Shown: positions 31,660-41,160, counted from the first letter of the stretch. The stretch: DNA of 64,000 bases from Betaproteobacteria bacterium Ga0077527 (GCA_001464815.1 LNDW01000015.1:124001-188000); one strand, 5' to 3'. Translations and numbers: made by a program. Notes: a model not told the origin generated them from the sequence alone.

Positions 31660-34035
31660 TTACTTGATACAGACCGCACGCACCTGCTTCATGTCGGTGA
31701 TGCCCATCAGCACCTTCTCGATGCCGTCCTGCTTCAGGGTGCGCATGCCGTCCTCGAGTGCGGTTGCCACCATCTCGGCCACCCGCGCGTGCTCCTGGAT
31801 GTTCTTTTTCAGGGCGTCGGTGCCGACCAGCAATTCATGCAGGCCGACCCGCCCCTTGTAGCCGCTGCCGCCGCAGACCTCGCAGCCCACAGGGTCGTGG
31901 ATCACCAGCTTGCCGTTTTCGTTGCCGTAGTTGGCGATCCAGTCTTCGAGCAGTTTTTCCTCTGCCGCCTTCGGATCCTTTTTCCAGGTCACGGTGTTGC
32001 GCAACTCAAGCGCAAATTCGGTGATCAACGCCTGGATCTCTTCCGTTGTCGCCTCATGCGGTTTCTTGCATTTGCCGCACAGGCGTTTCGCCAGACGCTG
32101 GGCCAGGATGCCGAGCAGGGCGTCAGCGAAGTTGAACGGGTCCATGCCCATGTCGAGCAGACGGATGATTGATTCCGGGGCACTGTTGGTGTGCAGGGTG
32201 GCGAACACCAGGTGACCGGTCAGCGAGGCTTCAATGCCGGTGCCGGTGGTTTCCTTGTCGCGCATCTCGCCAACCATGATGATGTCCGGATCCGCGCGCA
32301 GGAAGGCCTTCATCGCCACCGCAAAGGTCATCCCCGCCTTGGGATTCATCTGCACCTGACGCAGGCCTTTCTGCGTGATCTCGACCGGGTCTTCCGCGGT
32401 CCAGATCTTGGTGTCCGAAGTGTTGAGATAACCCAGCACCGAGTGCAGCGTCGTGGTTTTTCCAGAACCGGTCGGACCGCAGACAAAAAACAGGCCGTAC
32501 GGTTTGGACACCACCGACTTCAGCGTCTCGTTGTTGTATTTGGTCAGACCCAGCTTGTCGAGCGGAATCGGCTCGCCGGCCGCCAGAATACGCATCACGA
32601 TGTCTTCGACCCCGCCGGCCGAGGGGATGGTTGCCACCCGCAGTTCGATGTCGAGCGGGCCGAACTTCTTAAACTTGATCTTGCCGTCCTGGGGCTTGCG
32701 GCGCTCGGAAATGTCGAGGTCGCACATGATTTTCAGTCGCGCGACGATCGCGCTGCGATAACTCGCCGGGATCTGGATGTAGGGCTGGAGTGAGCCGTCC
32801 CTGCGAAAGCGGATTTCGGTCTTGGCCTTTCCCGGATAGGGCTCGATGTGGATGTCCGAAGCACCCTGCTGGTAGGCGTCGATGATGATCTTGTTGACCA
32901 GCTTGACCAGCTCGTTGTCGGCCGCCGCAGAAGCCACATCGTCGCCACCAACTTCGATTTCGGTATCGTCATCGAGCGTGCCGAGCAGGTCGTCGATGTT
33001 GCCCGAATCTTCGAGCCCGGCGTTGCCGCCAAAAAGCTGGTCCAGCGTATTGGTGAACTCCTTGTTGGTGGTCACCCGGTAAACGATCTTGCTCTTCGGG
33101 TAGACGTTGGTGACCATGCGCGAGGCCTTGACCCGCTCCGGATCCAGCGTCAGCACGATGATGCCTTCCTTCGAGTCCTCCAGCGGAATCCACTGGTTGG
33201 TCTGGCAGAACTCGCGATTCATGTTCTTCATCAGGTCCGGCTGCTTGATGCGGTCCTGCTTGAAGGTCTCGTACGGCACGCCGAAATAGCCGGCGAGCCC
33301 TTCGCCGATGGCCGGGAGCTTGACCTGGAACTCGTCGGTGAGCACGACCTCGATGTCGAGGTTCTTGCGCCGCGCGGAACGCTGCGCAAGCTCCAGCTCC
33401 TCGGCCGAGATCACCGCGTTGGTGACCAGCGCGTCGTACTTGCTGCGGACCTGCATCATCGGGCCCTGGCGCTGGCGGAAGGCGATGGCCAGAGTCTCGG
33501 TGAGCGATTGCACGCCCTCCTCCATCATCGGCGGGAAGGGGGTGCTGGCCTTGTTGTTGATGATCTGCACCACGCCGATCAGGTCGCGGCTCTTGGCCTC
33601 GATCACCGGGGCCACCAGCATCTGCTTGGTGCGGTAGCCGGTCTTGGCGTCGACCGCCTTCAGGAAATTGAGCTGTGCGCTGTACGACTTCAGCTCGGCA
33701 TCGTCATACACGTCGCGGATGTTGACGATGCGCTTGTTGGTGGCGACAAAACCGGCGATCGACTGCTCGTTGATCGGCAGCTTGATGTCCTTGAAGGAAT
33801 TGAGCCCGGTCTTCACCTTCGAAATGATCGATCCCTTGTCCTCTGACAGCAGGTAGATTGTCAGGCGGTCGGCGTTGAACAGGTTGCACAACTCCTGCGA
33901 CAGCTCGAGGATGATCTCGTCGATGTTCTTGGTCGCATGAATCTTGTTGGTGACGGCCTGCAGCTTTTGCTGGAAACCCAGCTTTTCGGCCAGGTTGTCC
34001 GCCGCGACCGGCTTGCTCTGGAGAACTGTGCTCAT
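31660..34035 (-). CDS. PilB/GspE-family secretion ATPase with N-terminal GAF domain
   Basis: A 791-residue protein. Residues about 20-175 form a GAF domain (EKLGFQQKLQAVTNKIHATKNIDEIILELSQELC, GVVQIINNK). Residues about 200-330 resemble the MshEN/GspE N-terminal domain. The ATPase follows: Walker A GPTGSGKTTT, Asp-box region EDPVEI, Walker B DPDIIMVGEMRD, and zinc-binding CGKC and CEVCGGSGYKGR at the C-terminal end. It belongs to type IV pilus/type II secretion motors, but the added GAF domain suggests ligand-controlled activity. No other secretion gene is adjacent except the distant pilin. Confidence 0.88.
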   Translation of the reverse strand: MSTVLQSKPVAADNLAEKLGFQQKLQAVTNKIHATKNIDEIILELSQELCNLFNADRLTIYLLSEDKGSIISKVKTGLNSFKDIKLPINEQSIAGFVATNKRIVNIRDVYDDAELKSYSAQLNFLKAVDAKTGYRTKQMLVAPVIEAKSRDLIGVVQIINNKASTPFPPMMEEGVQSLTETLAIAFRQRQGPMMQVRSKYDALVTNAVISAEELELAQRSARRKNLDIEVVLTDEFQVKLPAIGEGLAGYFGVPYETFKQDRIKQPDLMKNMNREFCQTNQWIPLEDSKEGIIVLTLDPERVKASRMVTNVYPKSKIVYRVTTNKEFTNTLDQLFGGNAGLEDSGNIDDLLGTLDDDTEIEVGGDDVASAAADNELVKLVNKIIIDAYQQGASDIHIEPYPGKAKTEIRFRRDGSLQPYIQIPASYRSAIVARLKIMCDLDISERRKPQDGKIKFKKFGPLDIELRVATIPSAGGVEDIVMRILAAGEPIPLDKLGLTKYNNETLKSVVSKPYGLFFVCGPTGSGKTTTLHSVLGYLNTSDTKIWTAEDPVEITQKGLRQVQMNPKAGMTFAVAMKAFLRADPDIIMVGEMRDKETTGTGIEASLTGHLVFATLHTNSAPESIIRLLDMGMDPFNFADALLGILAQRLAKRLCGKCKKPHEATTEEIQALITEFALELRNTVTWKKDPKAAEEKLLEDWIANYGNENGKLVIHDPVGCEVCGGSGYKGRVGLHELLVGTDALKKNIQEHARVAEMVATALEDGMRTLKQDGIEKVLMGITDMKQVRAVCIK

Positions 34036-34253
34036 CGTGACCTCGCTAATCCTGAATCACTGCGCCTGTATCACCACGACCCTGATGAATCACCACGGCC
34101 GCCACCGGGAACAAGCCCGCACCGCAACGCCGGCACTGTAATGATAGTTTCCGTCATTACTGTGCTGAAGTGTGTCATACAAACGCCCGCAGCTGACGCT
34201 TGTTGCAGCCCGCCAGCGCACCGGCACCAAACTCTGCAAAATCACACAAGTTA

Positions 34254-34269
34254 TTGTTTTTAAACAATA
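34254..34269 (+). repeat. AT-rich dispersed repeat, copy 2
   Basis: ATTGTTTTTAAACAAT; extended by one or two bases on each side it is a near-perfect palindrome. It lies in the 240-base gap after the cyclase stop, which otherwise holds nothing I can name. It shares core TTGTTTTTA with four other copies. Confidence 0.45.
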
Positions 34270-34275
34270 ATTTAT

Positions 34276-36504
34276 TTACTTGGTGTCGAATTTATAAACC
34301 CCGATCCAGTCCGCGCCCGGAGGCTCACGGCGGAACTGGGCAATACGTTCGATGAAAACCTCGTAGAGCACCCGCGGCGCGGCCTTCTGCAGATTGAGAA
34401 GCTGCAGTTCCGCCTTGTCCCATTCCTGCCCGCGGTAATAACGCAATGCCTGGTTCCACAGCTTGATCTCGTCGAGCAGCTTCGGATCAACGTCGCTCTC
34501 CAGCCCCAGTGGCTCGTAAATCGTGATCGGCTCGTCCTTGCCCTTGACCTGCACCAGGTCGATCTCGCGCAGCACGATGCCGCGGATGCGCTCCTTGGTC
34601 GCCTGCCCGATCAGGATCGCCGAGCCATACTGCTTGGTGATGCCCTCCAGCCGCGACCCCAGGTTCACCGCGTCACCCATCACCGTGTACGCCTTGCGGA
34701 TCTGCGAGCCCATGTCACCAACACGCATGGTGCCCGAGTTGACACCGATGCCGATCGCAAACGGCGGCCAGTTCCTGGCGTGGAATTTCTCGTTGAGCAC
34801 CTGCGCCTGCTTCATCATGTCCAGCGCGGCGAGCACTGCATCCTGGGCATGGTCCTTGTTAGCCACCGGCGCGCCCCAGAACGCCATGATCGCATCACCG
34901 ATGTATTTGTCGAGCGTGCCGCGGTGGCCCTCGCGGATCACCAGGCTCATCGTGGTCAGGTAATCATTGATGTAGACCGACAGGTCCTCCGGCGACAGAC
35001 TCTCCGAAATCGTGGTGAAGCCGCGCACGTCGGAAAACAGCACCGACAGCTCCTCGGCCCGCGGTGCCATGTTGAACTGCTCGGGATTACGCGCCATTTC
35101 CTCGACCAGTTCGGGCGGCACGTACTGGCCGAACAGCCCGGCAATCAGCCGGCTGCCGCGAGCCTCGACAAAAAAGCCGTAGGCCATGTTGAAGGTGAAC
35201 AGCACCAGGATCAGCACCAGACCCGAGGCCAGCGGCAGCACCAGGTTGCCGTAATGGAACACCGACAGGTTGACCGCGATCACCGAAATCAGTGCGATCG
35301 CAGAGAACAGCATCGACTTGAACGGCGACAGCAGCGGCAGCAGCAGGGTCACGCCAACGCCGGCAAGCAGCAACAGCACAAACTCAGCGCCGACAACATA
35401 GGGAGGACGCTGCTTGATGTTGCGGTCAAGAATGCCGGCAATCAGGTTGGCGTGGATCTCGACCCCGGGATAGACCGGATCCACCGGGGTTGCCCGCAGA
35501 TCCAGCAGCCCCGGCGCCGTGGTACCGACCAGCACGATCTTGCCGCGCAAGGCATTGACCGGCACCTTTTCATTGAGCACATCGACCAGTGAGAAATAGC
35601 GGAAACTGCCCTTGCCGCCACGGTACGGCACGAGCGCCGCCGCCTGGTCATCCACCGGAATTTCGAAGGGCCCCGATTTCACCCACTCAAGGCCGCTGTA
35701 ACCTGAGCTGCCTCCGTCATTCGATACCACTGGAGTGATCGGCGGATTGCCATGCACCGCGCGCACCATCGCCAGCGACAGCGGCTCATAGTAGGCATTG
35801 TTGAACTCGACCAGCATCGGCACCCGGCGGAAGATGCCGTCGGGATCGGGCAGCGGATTGAAGTGCCCCGCGCTTTGCGCCGCCTTCTGCAGACGGTCAA
35901 GATTCGCGGTGTAGCCGGTCCATGAGGTCACGCCGACCTTGCGGTTGCCAAAAGTGCCTGCGGGCAGCACCGGCGGCGGCAGCATGCCCTTCTGGCTTGC
36001 CGCCTCGTCACCGAGGAACACATAACCCATCACCACTGGCCGGCCCTTCATCTTGCGCGCGAAAATGTCATCGTATTCAAGTTGCGGCCGCACCCGCTCG
36101 AGCACCGACTGGAACTGCGGCACCTCGCGCAACTCGCGCTGGCCGAGGCGTTCGAGCACGCGAATGCCCGAGGACTCGTCACGCTCGGCAAACACCACGT
36201 CGAAGCCGAGCACGGCAATGCCGTAGGTATCGAACAGCTTGTCGAGCATCAGCGCCATGCGGTCGCGCGGCCATGGCCAGCGGCCTTCGCCGCCCTTTTC
36301 GCGCTCAAGCAGGCTTTTTTCGTCGATATCGAGAATGACGATGCGCGGATCCACCGTCTGCGGCATGGTCAGCCGTAACCGGGTGTCATAGACGATTGCT
36401 TCGAGATTGTCGAGCAGCGGAAGGCGGAACAAATAAATCGCGTGCATCAGGAACACCGCCGTGATGGCGATGCCGATGACGATGCGATTCAGATTTTTTT
36501 TCAC
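34276..36504 (-). CDS. CHASE2-domain class III adenylate cyclase
   Basis: A 742-residue membrane protein, GTG start at 36504. One N-terminal helix, an extracytoplasmic CHASE2 sensor (about residues 35-360), then three membrane helices (about 370-450) and a cytoplasmic cyclase domain (about 490-680). Metal-binding aspartates are in FSDVRGFT and KYIGDAIMAFWG. The purine-selecting pair is Lys (LDKYIGD) and Thr (YTVMGD), which marks class IIIb adenylate cyclases; the transition-state Asn and Arg are in NLGSRLE. It should make cAMP, not cGMP. It ends the cluster that begins with the CHASE2 kinase at 40832. Confidence 0.9.
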   Translation of the reverse strand: MKKNLNRIVIGIAITAVFLMHAIYLFRLPLLDNLEAIVYDTRLRLTMPQTVDPRIVILDIDEKSLLEREKGGEGRWPWPRDRMALMLDKLFDTYGIAVLGFDVVFAERDESSGIRVLERLGQRELREVPQFQSVLERVRPQLEYDDIFARKMKGRPVVMGYVFLGDEAASQKGMLPPPVLPAGTFGNRKVGVTSWTGYTANLDRLQKAAQSAGHFNPLPDPDGIFRRVPMLVEFNNAYYEPLSLAMVRAVHGNPPITPVVSNDGGSSGYSGLEWVKSGPFEIPVDDQAAALVPYRGGKGSFRYFSLVDVLNEKVPVNALRGKIVLVGTTAPGLLDLRATPVDPVYPGVEIHANLIAGILDRNIKQRPPYVVGAEFVLLLLAGVGVTLLLPLLSPFKSMLFSAIALISVIAVNLSVFHYGNLVLPLASGLVLILVLFTFNMAYGFFVEARGSRLIAGLFGQYVPPELVEEMARNPEQFNMAPRAEELSVLFSDVRGFTTISESLSPEDLSVYINDYLTTMSLVIREGHRGTLDKYIGDAIMAFWGAPVANKDHAQDAVLAALDMMKQAQVLNEKFHARNWPPFAIGIGVNSGTMRVGDMGSQIRKAYTVMGDAVNLGSRLEGITKQYGSAILIGQATKERIRGIVLREIDLVQVKGKDEPITIYEPLGLESDVDPKLLDEIKLWNQALRYYRGQEWDKAELQLLNLQKAAPRVLYEVFIERIAQFRREPPGADWIGVYKFDTK

Positions 36505-36644
36505 CCTGTATATTCCGCCTGGGTTTTAGTGCACGGATTTTTCAGCACACGATGACCGCGTGTACAGCCCCTGAAAGCCGGGACCGCCTTGAGGTGTTGC
36601 ACGCCGCGATGCCATGCCGCTCCGACCATGAACCGGTGGCACCA

Positions 36645-37430
36645 TCACTTCTTGATGAAGAACTCCATCTTCACACCGGCGAGCTCGATCACATCATGGT
36701 CCCGCAGCGGCTGCGCCTGGGCATCGAGGGTCTTGCCATTGACGACCGGAAACTTGGCGCCTTCGACGTGGGTGATGAAATAGCCCTGGGGGCGGCGGGT
36801 GATCACCGCGACCTGCACGCCTGGCTTGCCCAGTGTGGTCAGGTTTTTCACCAAATCAAGCTCGCGGCCCGCGCTCGGCCCGCTCAGAATCTGCACCGCA
36901 GCCAGTGGCTGGCCCTCCCCGGGCTTCGCTGCGGCCGCCGCCACAGCGGGGGCAGCAGCAGGAACCGCCGCCGGCGCGAGACCCGGCACCAAAGGCTTCG
37001 GGGTCGGCGGCGGCATCGAGGGTTTGGCGGCGGCTGGCGCCGGCGCGGCCGCCGGGGCCGCAGCGGGTTTCGCGGCAGCCTTGGCCGACGGACGCAGGAT
37101 CATCGTCTTTTCGAAGTCCTCGGCAGGTGCCCCCTGGGCCGGAGCACCAGCGACGTACTTGAGCTTGTACTTGCCGATTTCGATCACATCGTTGTTCTGC
37201 AGGATGTGTTTCTTGATCGGCTGGCCGTTGACCAGGGTGCCGTTGGTCGAACCCATGTCCTCAAGGAAGGAGTCGTTGAGGATGGTCACGATGCAGGCGT
37301 GCTCGCCGCTGACCGCCAGGTTCTCGATCTGGATTTCGTTGGACGGCTTGCGGCCGATCATGATGCGCTCCTTGTCGAGCGGCACCTCGCGCACCAGCGT
37401 ATTGTCGAGAGTAAGTATCAGCTTCGCCAT
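36645..37430 (-). CDS. FHA-domain protein (two FHA modules)
   Basis: A 261-residue cytosolic protein. The first FHA domain (residues ~1-90) is complete, with IMIGRKPSNEI, SGEHACIV and GSTNGTLVNG, the phosphothreonine-binding loops. An Ala/Pro-rich linker (~100-175) leads to a second FHA-like domain (~180-260) that lacks most phosphopeptide-binding residues. FHA domains read Ser/Thr kinase products, so this is a likely partner of the adjacent kinase and PP2C phosphatase. It lies between the phosphatase (28 bases) and the cyclase (140 bases). Confidence 0.88.
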   Translation of the reverse strand: MAKLILTLDNTLVREVPLDKERIMIGRKPSNEIQIENLAVSGEHACIVTILNDSFLEDMGSTNGTLVNGQPIKKHILQNNDVIEIGKYKLKYVAGAPAQGAPAEDFEKTMILRPSAKAAAKPAAAPAAAPAPAAAKPSMPPPTPKPLVPGLAPAAVPAAAPAVAAAAAKPGEGQPLAAVQILSGPSAGRELDLVKNLTTLGKPGVQVAVITRRPQGYFITHVEGAKFPVVNGKTLDAQAQPLRDHDVIELAGVKMEFFIKK

Positions 37431-37458
37431 AATGTCTTCCCCGTCACTGCTCCGTCAC

Positions 37459-38271
37459 TTATCTGAACCAGGACTTCAACCGGTCCACCAACCCGGCCCG
37501 GGCCGGAAAACTTCTCAGCACCCGAACCAGAATAACTGAAACATTGTCCTTGCCGCCATTGTCGTTGGCTTGCTGCACCAATTGCTGCGCCGCCAGCGGA
37601 AGGTTGGCCTGCAGCGAGGCCAGCGTTAGCTCGATGTCCTCGTCGGTGACCATGTCGTTCAGGCCGTCCGAACAAATCAGGAAAATATCACCGGGTTCGA
37701 CCGGATAGCTGTGGACCTCCGGATCAACCTCGGAGTCAATGCCCACGGCGCGGGTCACCAGGTTCTTGTTCTGCGAGTGGCGGGCCTGCTCCCTGGTGAT
37801 CAGGCCGCTGTCGATCTGCTCCTGCAGCAGCGAATGGTCCTTGGTCACCAGCTCAAGCTTGCTCGAGCGCATGCGGTAAAGCCGCGAATCACCGACATGT
37901 CCGACAATGATGTGGTTGTCGTGCCACAGTGCCACCACCAGCGTGGTGCCCATGCCGGCATACTGCGGCTGGCTCTGCGAGGCCTGGAAAATCGCGTTGT
38001 TGGCGCGCATCGACTGCTCGCCGACCAGCTTTTCGCCGGCGGAAATATCCAGCCCGTCGCCGATCGCGACGAGCGCCTTCCTGGTCTCCGCGCTGATCAT
38101 TGCCACCGCGATGCCGCTCGCCACCTCGCCGGCGTTGTAACCCCCCATACCGTCGGCCAGCACGGCCAGACCGGCGCTGGCGTCGGCGGCGATGCTGTCC
38201 TCGTTGTGCGAACGCACCATCCCGGAATGGGTGGCGGTCGCGATTTCGAGCGTGTTGGTCAAATCAGCCAT
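37459..38271 (-). CDS. PP2C-family Ser/Thr phosphatase
   Basis: A 270-residue cytosolic phosphatase from ATG 38271. PP2C motifs are all present: GMVRSHNEDSI, LAVLADGMGGYNAGEVAS, GTTLVVALW, GHVGDSRLYRMR, TKDHSLLQEQ, FLICSDGLNDMVTDEDI, NGGKDNVSVILV, with Asp metal ligands intact. It lies eight bases after the CHASE2 kinase and should reverse that kinase's phosphorylation, as Stp/Pst phosphatases do for bacterial Hanks kinases. The frame extends 60 bases upstream into the kinase, but the conserved start is MADLTNTLEI. Confidence 0.93.
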   Translation of the reverse strand: MADLTNTLEIATATHSGMVRSHNEDSIAADASAGLAVLADGMGGYNAGEVASGIAVAMISAETRKALVAIGDGLDISAGEKLVGEQSMRANNAIFQASQSQPQYAGMGTTLVVALWHDNHIIVGHVGDSRLYRMRSSKLELVTKDHSLLQEQIDSGLITREQARHSQNKNLVTRAVGIDSEVDPEVHSYPVEPGDIFLICSDGLNDMVTDEDIELTLASLQANLPLAAQQLVQQANDNGGKDNVSVILVRVLRSFPARAGLVDRLKSWFR

Positions 38272-38279
38272 GACAGCCC

Positions 38280-40832
38280 TCAGGATACCGCAGCCGGCGG
38301 TTTTGCCGGTGGTGAAAGCGTTCCGAGGCAAAGGCGGATCGCCTTGGCCATCTGTTCGCCGGAGTGGTAGCGCTGTTCAGGGTCCTTGGCCAGCGCCTTG
38401 TTGATCACCGCCGCGACGCAGGCAGGCAGCGCCGGGTTGACCGTGCGGATGTCAGGATGCGGATCATTGGCTATCTTGAACATCAGCTGCGCCATCGACT
38501 CGCCCTGGAAGGGCAGACTGCCGCAGAGCATCTGATAGAGCGTGACGCCCAGCGAGAACAGGTCGGAACGGCCCTCGACCTTTTTGCCGGCAAGCTGCTC
38601 GGGGGACATGTACGACGGGGTACCAAGCACCATCCCGGTCTTGGTCTTCGATGAATCAGTGACTCGGGCGATTCCGAAGTCGGTGACCTTGGGTGTGTCG
38701 CTCTCGGGCTCGTACATGATGTTCGCCGGCTTGATGTCGCGGTGAACCACATTCTGCTGGTGGGCATAACCCAGCGCTTCGGCAACACGCGCCACGATCG
38801 ACAACACCTGCGGCACCGGCAGCAAGGCATCCTTCTTGGTATACGGAGCGAGGTCGCGGCCCTTCAGGAACTCCATCGCGATGTAGGCGAGGTCGTGCTC
38901 TTCGCCGGCGTCGTAGATGGTGACGATATTCGGGTGGGTCAGCCGGCCGGCAGTCTCGGCCTCGCGGAAAAATCGTTCCTTCACCTCCGTCAGCTCGTCG
39001 CCCTCGAACTCCTGCGACAGCGCCATGGTCTTGATCGCCACCACGCGGCCGATTTTCGGATCCTTGCCGAGATAAACCACGCCCATCGCACCCTTGCCCA
39101 GCTCCTTCTCGACCTGGTAGCGGCCGAGCATGGGTTTTTCCATGCCGCCGCCAGCGAGCATCACGGTGCCACCGGGATGCCCCTGTGCCCCGCCGAGGAT
39201 CACCGTCTCCGACAGCGCCTTGGCGCGGGTCAATCGCTGCTCGAGGTCGCGGAATTTGGGGTTGTGCCCGGCCATGTACTGAAACACCGACTCGGCCTTG
39301 TTGAACTGGCGCTTGCGCTCGAAATCCAGCGCCAGGCTGTAGAGGTTTTCCATCACCGGATCATTGAGCGGACACTGGCGGAACTTGTCCCAGGCCAGAT
39401 CAAGCTGGCCCTGCGCCTGATAGGCAATACCCAGCATGCGGTTCGATTCGGCGGACTCGGCGTCGGATTTTTCCTTGCCACGCTCGGTGACCAGGAAACG
39501 CTTGGTGGTGAGCGCGGCATAACCCACCGCGAGCAGCACGATCGAGCCCATGAACTGGATCCAGACCAGTTGCGTGGTCATCAGGCCGAAATGGGTCCCC
39601 AGCAAGATCAGACCGATACCGAGGCTCACCACGGCGGCCAGACCGGCTTTCATCCGCGGCAGCAGCAGGATCAGGTAAAGGGCCACCAGCAGGAACACGC
39701 CGAGCTGGACCCAGATGCCCCAGGACGGCACCACAAAAAAATGCTCGCCGAGTATGCTCGATACTGCGTGGGCCAGCGTCATCACCGGCGCCATCGCAGG
39801 CGACACCGGCGTCACCTGCGCGGTGCCCAGCCCTGCGGCAGTGGCACCGATCAGCACGATCTTGTCCTGGAATTTGGATGCCGGCACTTTGCCGCTGATC
39901 ACATCGAAAAAGGAATCCACCTGGAATGGCGGCCTGCCGTCGCGGTCGGCATAGAAAAAGGTGTGCATGCGCAGTTCAGGATCGGTCAGCACGCGCAGTT
40001 TCCCGAGTTGCAGGGCCTCGCCCCAGGCCGGTTTGATGTCGGTCACACCAAGGTTGAGGCTGCGTGCGGCGATCTGCACCGAAAGTGCCGGAAACACCTT
40101 GTCGTAGTAACGCACCAGCAGCGGCTCGGCACGCACCGCGCCATCGACGTCGATGTCGGCATTGAGATGGCCGATACCCGGCTTGGCCGCGCCCAGCTCG
40201 GCAATCGGAACCAGCGGAAAAACACCGGGGGGGGGCAGTATCGGCGCGGCAACCAGCGGCATTGCATTGGCGGCAACATAGTCGGGCAGCGGCTTGTCGG
40301 GATTGCCCTGGGGCTCGGCCAGTTGCTGGAATACCATCGGCAGCACCACGTTGCCGGCCTGACCGATGCTGCCGGCAAGCTTGCGGTCGGCGTTGAGCGT
40401 CTGTTCAGCCTCATTCAGCACGGCGCCGATTTTGCCCAGCAGTTCATCGGACGGGCCGGGTTTGGCCGACTCCGGCGCCTCCTTGTGCAGCGCCAACAAC
40501 TTGTCGATGTAAGCAAGACCGGGATCGCGCTGGGGCTCGAAGAAAAACGCGGTGTTGGCGATCACCCGCGCCTTGGCGCCGGCGAGCAGGTCGATCATGC
40601 GAGCATGAACATCACGCGACCATGGCCAGCGTCCGATGTTGGCGATGCTGGTATCGTCGATAATGATGACCGCGATGCGGTCGGATGGCGCACGCGAGGT
40701 CGCCTGGACGCCGAGGTCGTAGGCCTTGCGTTCCAGGCTCTGGATCAGGTCTCCACGCATGGCCAGCAGCATGATGAACGCCACGATCAGCCCGAGGAAC
40801 CAGTCGGCCTTCCAAAAGCTCAGCTTTTTCAT
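38280..40832 (-). CDS. CHASE2-domain transmembrane Ser/Thr protein kinase
   Basis: An 850-residue protein. One N-terminal membrane helix (about 10-25), an extracytoplasmic CHASE2 sensor (about 30-370), three helices (about 380-450), a TPR-like stretch (about 455-540), then a Hanks kinase (about 570-840). Kinase motifs: GKGAMGVVYLG, VAIKTMAL, VVHRDIKPANIMY, VTDFGIARV, TPSYMSPEQL. CHASE2 domains sense unknown environmental cues. The domain arrangement mirrors the cyclase four genes downstream, so both outputs, phosphorylation and cAMP, may answer to related signals. Confidence 0.92.
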   Translation of the reverse strand: MKKLSFWKADWFLGLIVAFIMLLAMRGDLIQSLERKAYDLGVQATSRAPSDRIAVIIIDDTSIANIGRWPWSRDVHARMIDLLAGAKARVIANTAFFFEPQRDPGLAYIDKLLALHKEAPESAKPGPSDELLGKIGAVLNEAEQTLNADRKLAGSIGQAGNVVLPMVFQQLAEPQGNPDKPLPDYVAANAMPLVAAPILPPPGVFPLVPIAELGAAKPGIGHLNADIDVDGAVRAEPLLVRYYDKVFPALSVQIAARSLNLGVTDIKPAWGEALQLGKLRVLTDPELRMHTFFYADRDGRPPFQVDSFFDVISGKVPASKFQDKIVLIGATAAGLGTAQVTPVSPAMAPVMTLAHAVSSILGEHFFVVPSWGIWVQLGVFLLVALYLILLLPRMKAGLAAVVSLGIGLILLGTHFGLMTTQLVWIQFMGSIVLLAVGYAALTTKRFLVTERGKEKSDAESAESNRMLGIAYQAQGQLDLAWDKFRQCPLNDPVMENLYSLALDFERKRQFNKAESVFQYMAGHNPKFRDLEQRLTRAKALSETVILGGAQGHPGGTVMLAGGGMEKPMLGRYQVEKELGKGAMGVVYLGKDPKIGRVVAIKTMALSQEFEGDELTEVKERFFREAETAGRLTHPNIVTIYDAGEEHDLAYIAMEFLKGRDLAPYTKKDALLPVPQVLSIVARVAEALGYAHQQNVVHRDIKPANIMYEPESDTPKVTDFGIARVTDSSKTKTGMVLGTPSYMSPEQLAGKKVEGRSDLFSLGVTLYQMLCGSLPFQGESMAQLMFKIANDPHPDIRTVNPALPACVAAVINKALAKDPEQRYHSGEQMAKAIRLCLGTLSPPAKPPAAVS

Positions 40833-41090
40833 GCCCAGTACGCCCGGTTCCCCTTGTTTCCGCTGCCGATTGGCCTGGTGCGTCTTGCGCGGTCAGGACA
40901 CCGCCTCTTTTCGGGAATTTTACGATATCCAACCCGAAAAAATCTGTTTTTTTAAGGACTTAGTGGCAAAGTTCACAGGACAACCTGAACATCGCCGACG
41001 ACCGGTCAAAAAATCATGACCAGCGCGGATCGGTGCCCTGCCGGCTGCGGTGGCGTTAGCGGAAACGGCAACAAAGATTACCTAAATATT

Positions 41091-41104
41091 ATTTAAAAAC
41101 AAAT
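41091..41104 (-). repeat. AT-rich dispersed repeat, copy 3
   Basis: Minus-strand ATTTGTTTTTAAAT, sharing core TTGTTTTTA with the other copies. It lies about ten bases beyond the terminator of the frc operon. Confidence 0.45.
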
Positions 41105-41112
41105 AGTTAAAT

Positions 41113-41136
41113 AAAAAAGCCACGCGTTTGCGTGGC
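41113..41136 (-). terminator. Rho-independent terminator of the frc operon
   Basis: Minus-strand GCCACGC (41130-41136) pairs with GCGTGGC (41119-41125) across an AAAC loop and is followed by six T. It lies 25 bases after the stop of the formyltransferase-like gene. Confidence 0.85.
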
Positions 41137-41160
41137 CTTGATACCGTGGTTTGAATGGAA

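Larger units (their letters stand above)
40833..41160. other. 328-base intergenic region upstream of the kinase cluster
   Basis: Contains an inverted repeat TTTTCGGG (40908-40915) / CCCGAAAA (40933-40940) whose loop includes minus-strand TAAAAT, a possible -10 of the kinase cluster. It also holds an AT-rich repeat (41091-41104) and the terminator of the frc operon. Nothing else recognisable. Confidence 0.45.

Noticed and set aside
38742-40955. 737-codon open frame antisense to the CHASE2 kinase
   Set aside because: It mirrors the kinase gene, which has full domain motifs; the antisense translation is His/Gln/Arg-rich without any recognisable domain, a common effect of GC-rich codon bias.
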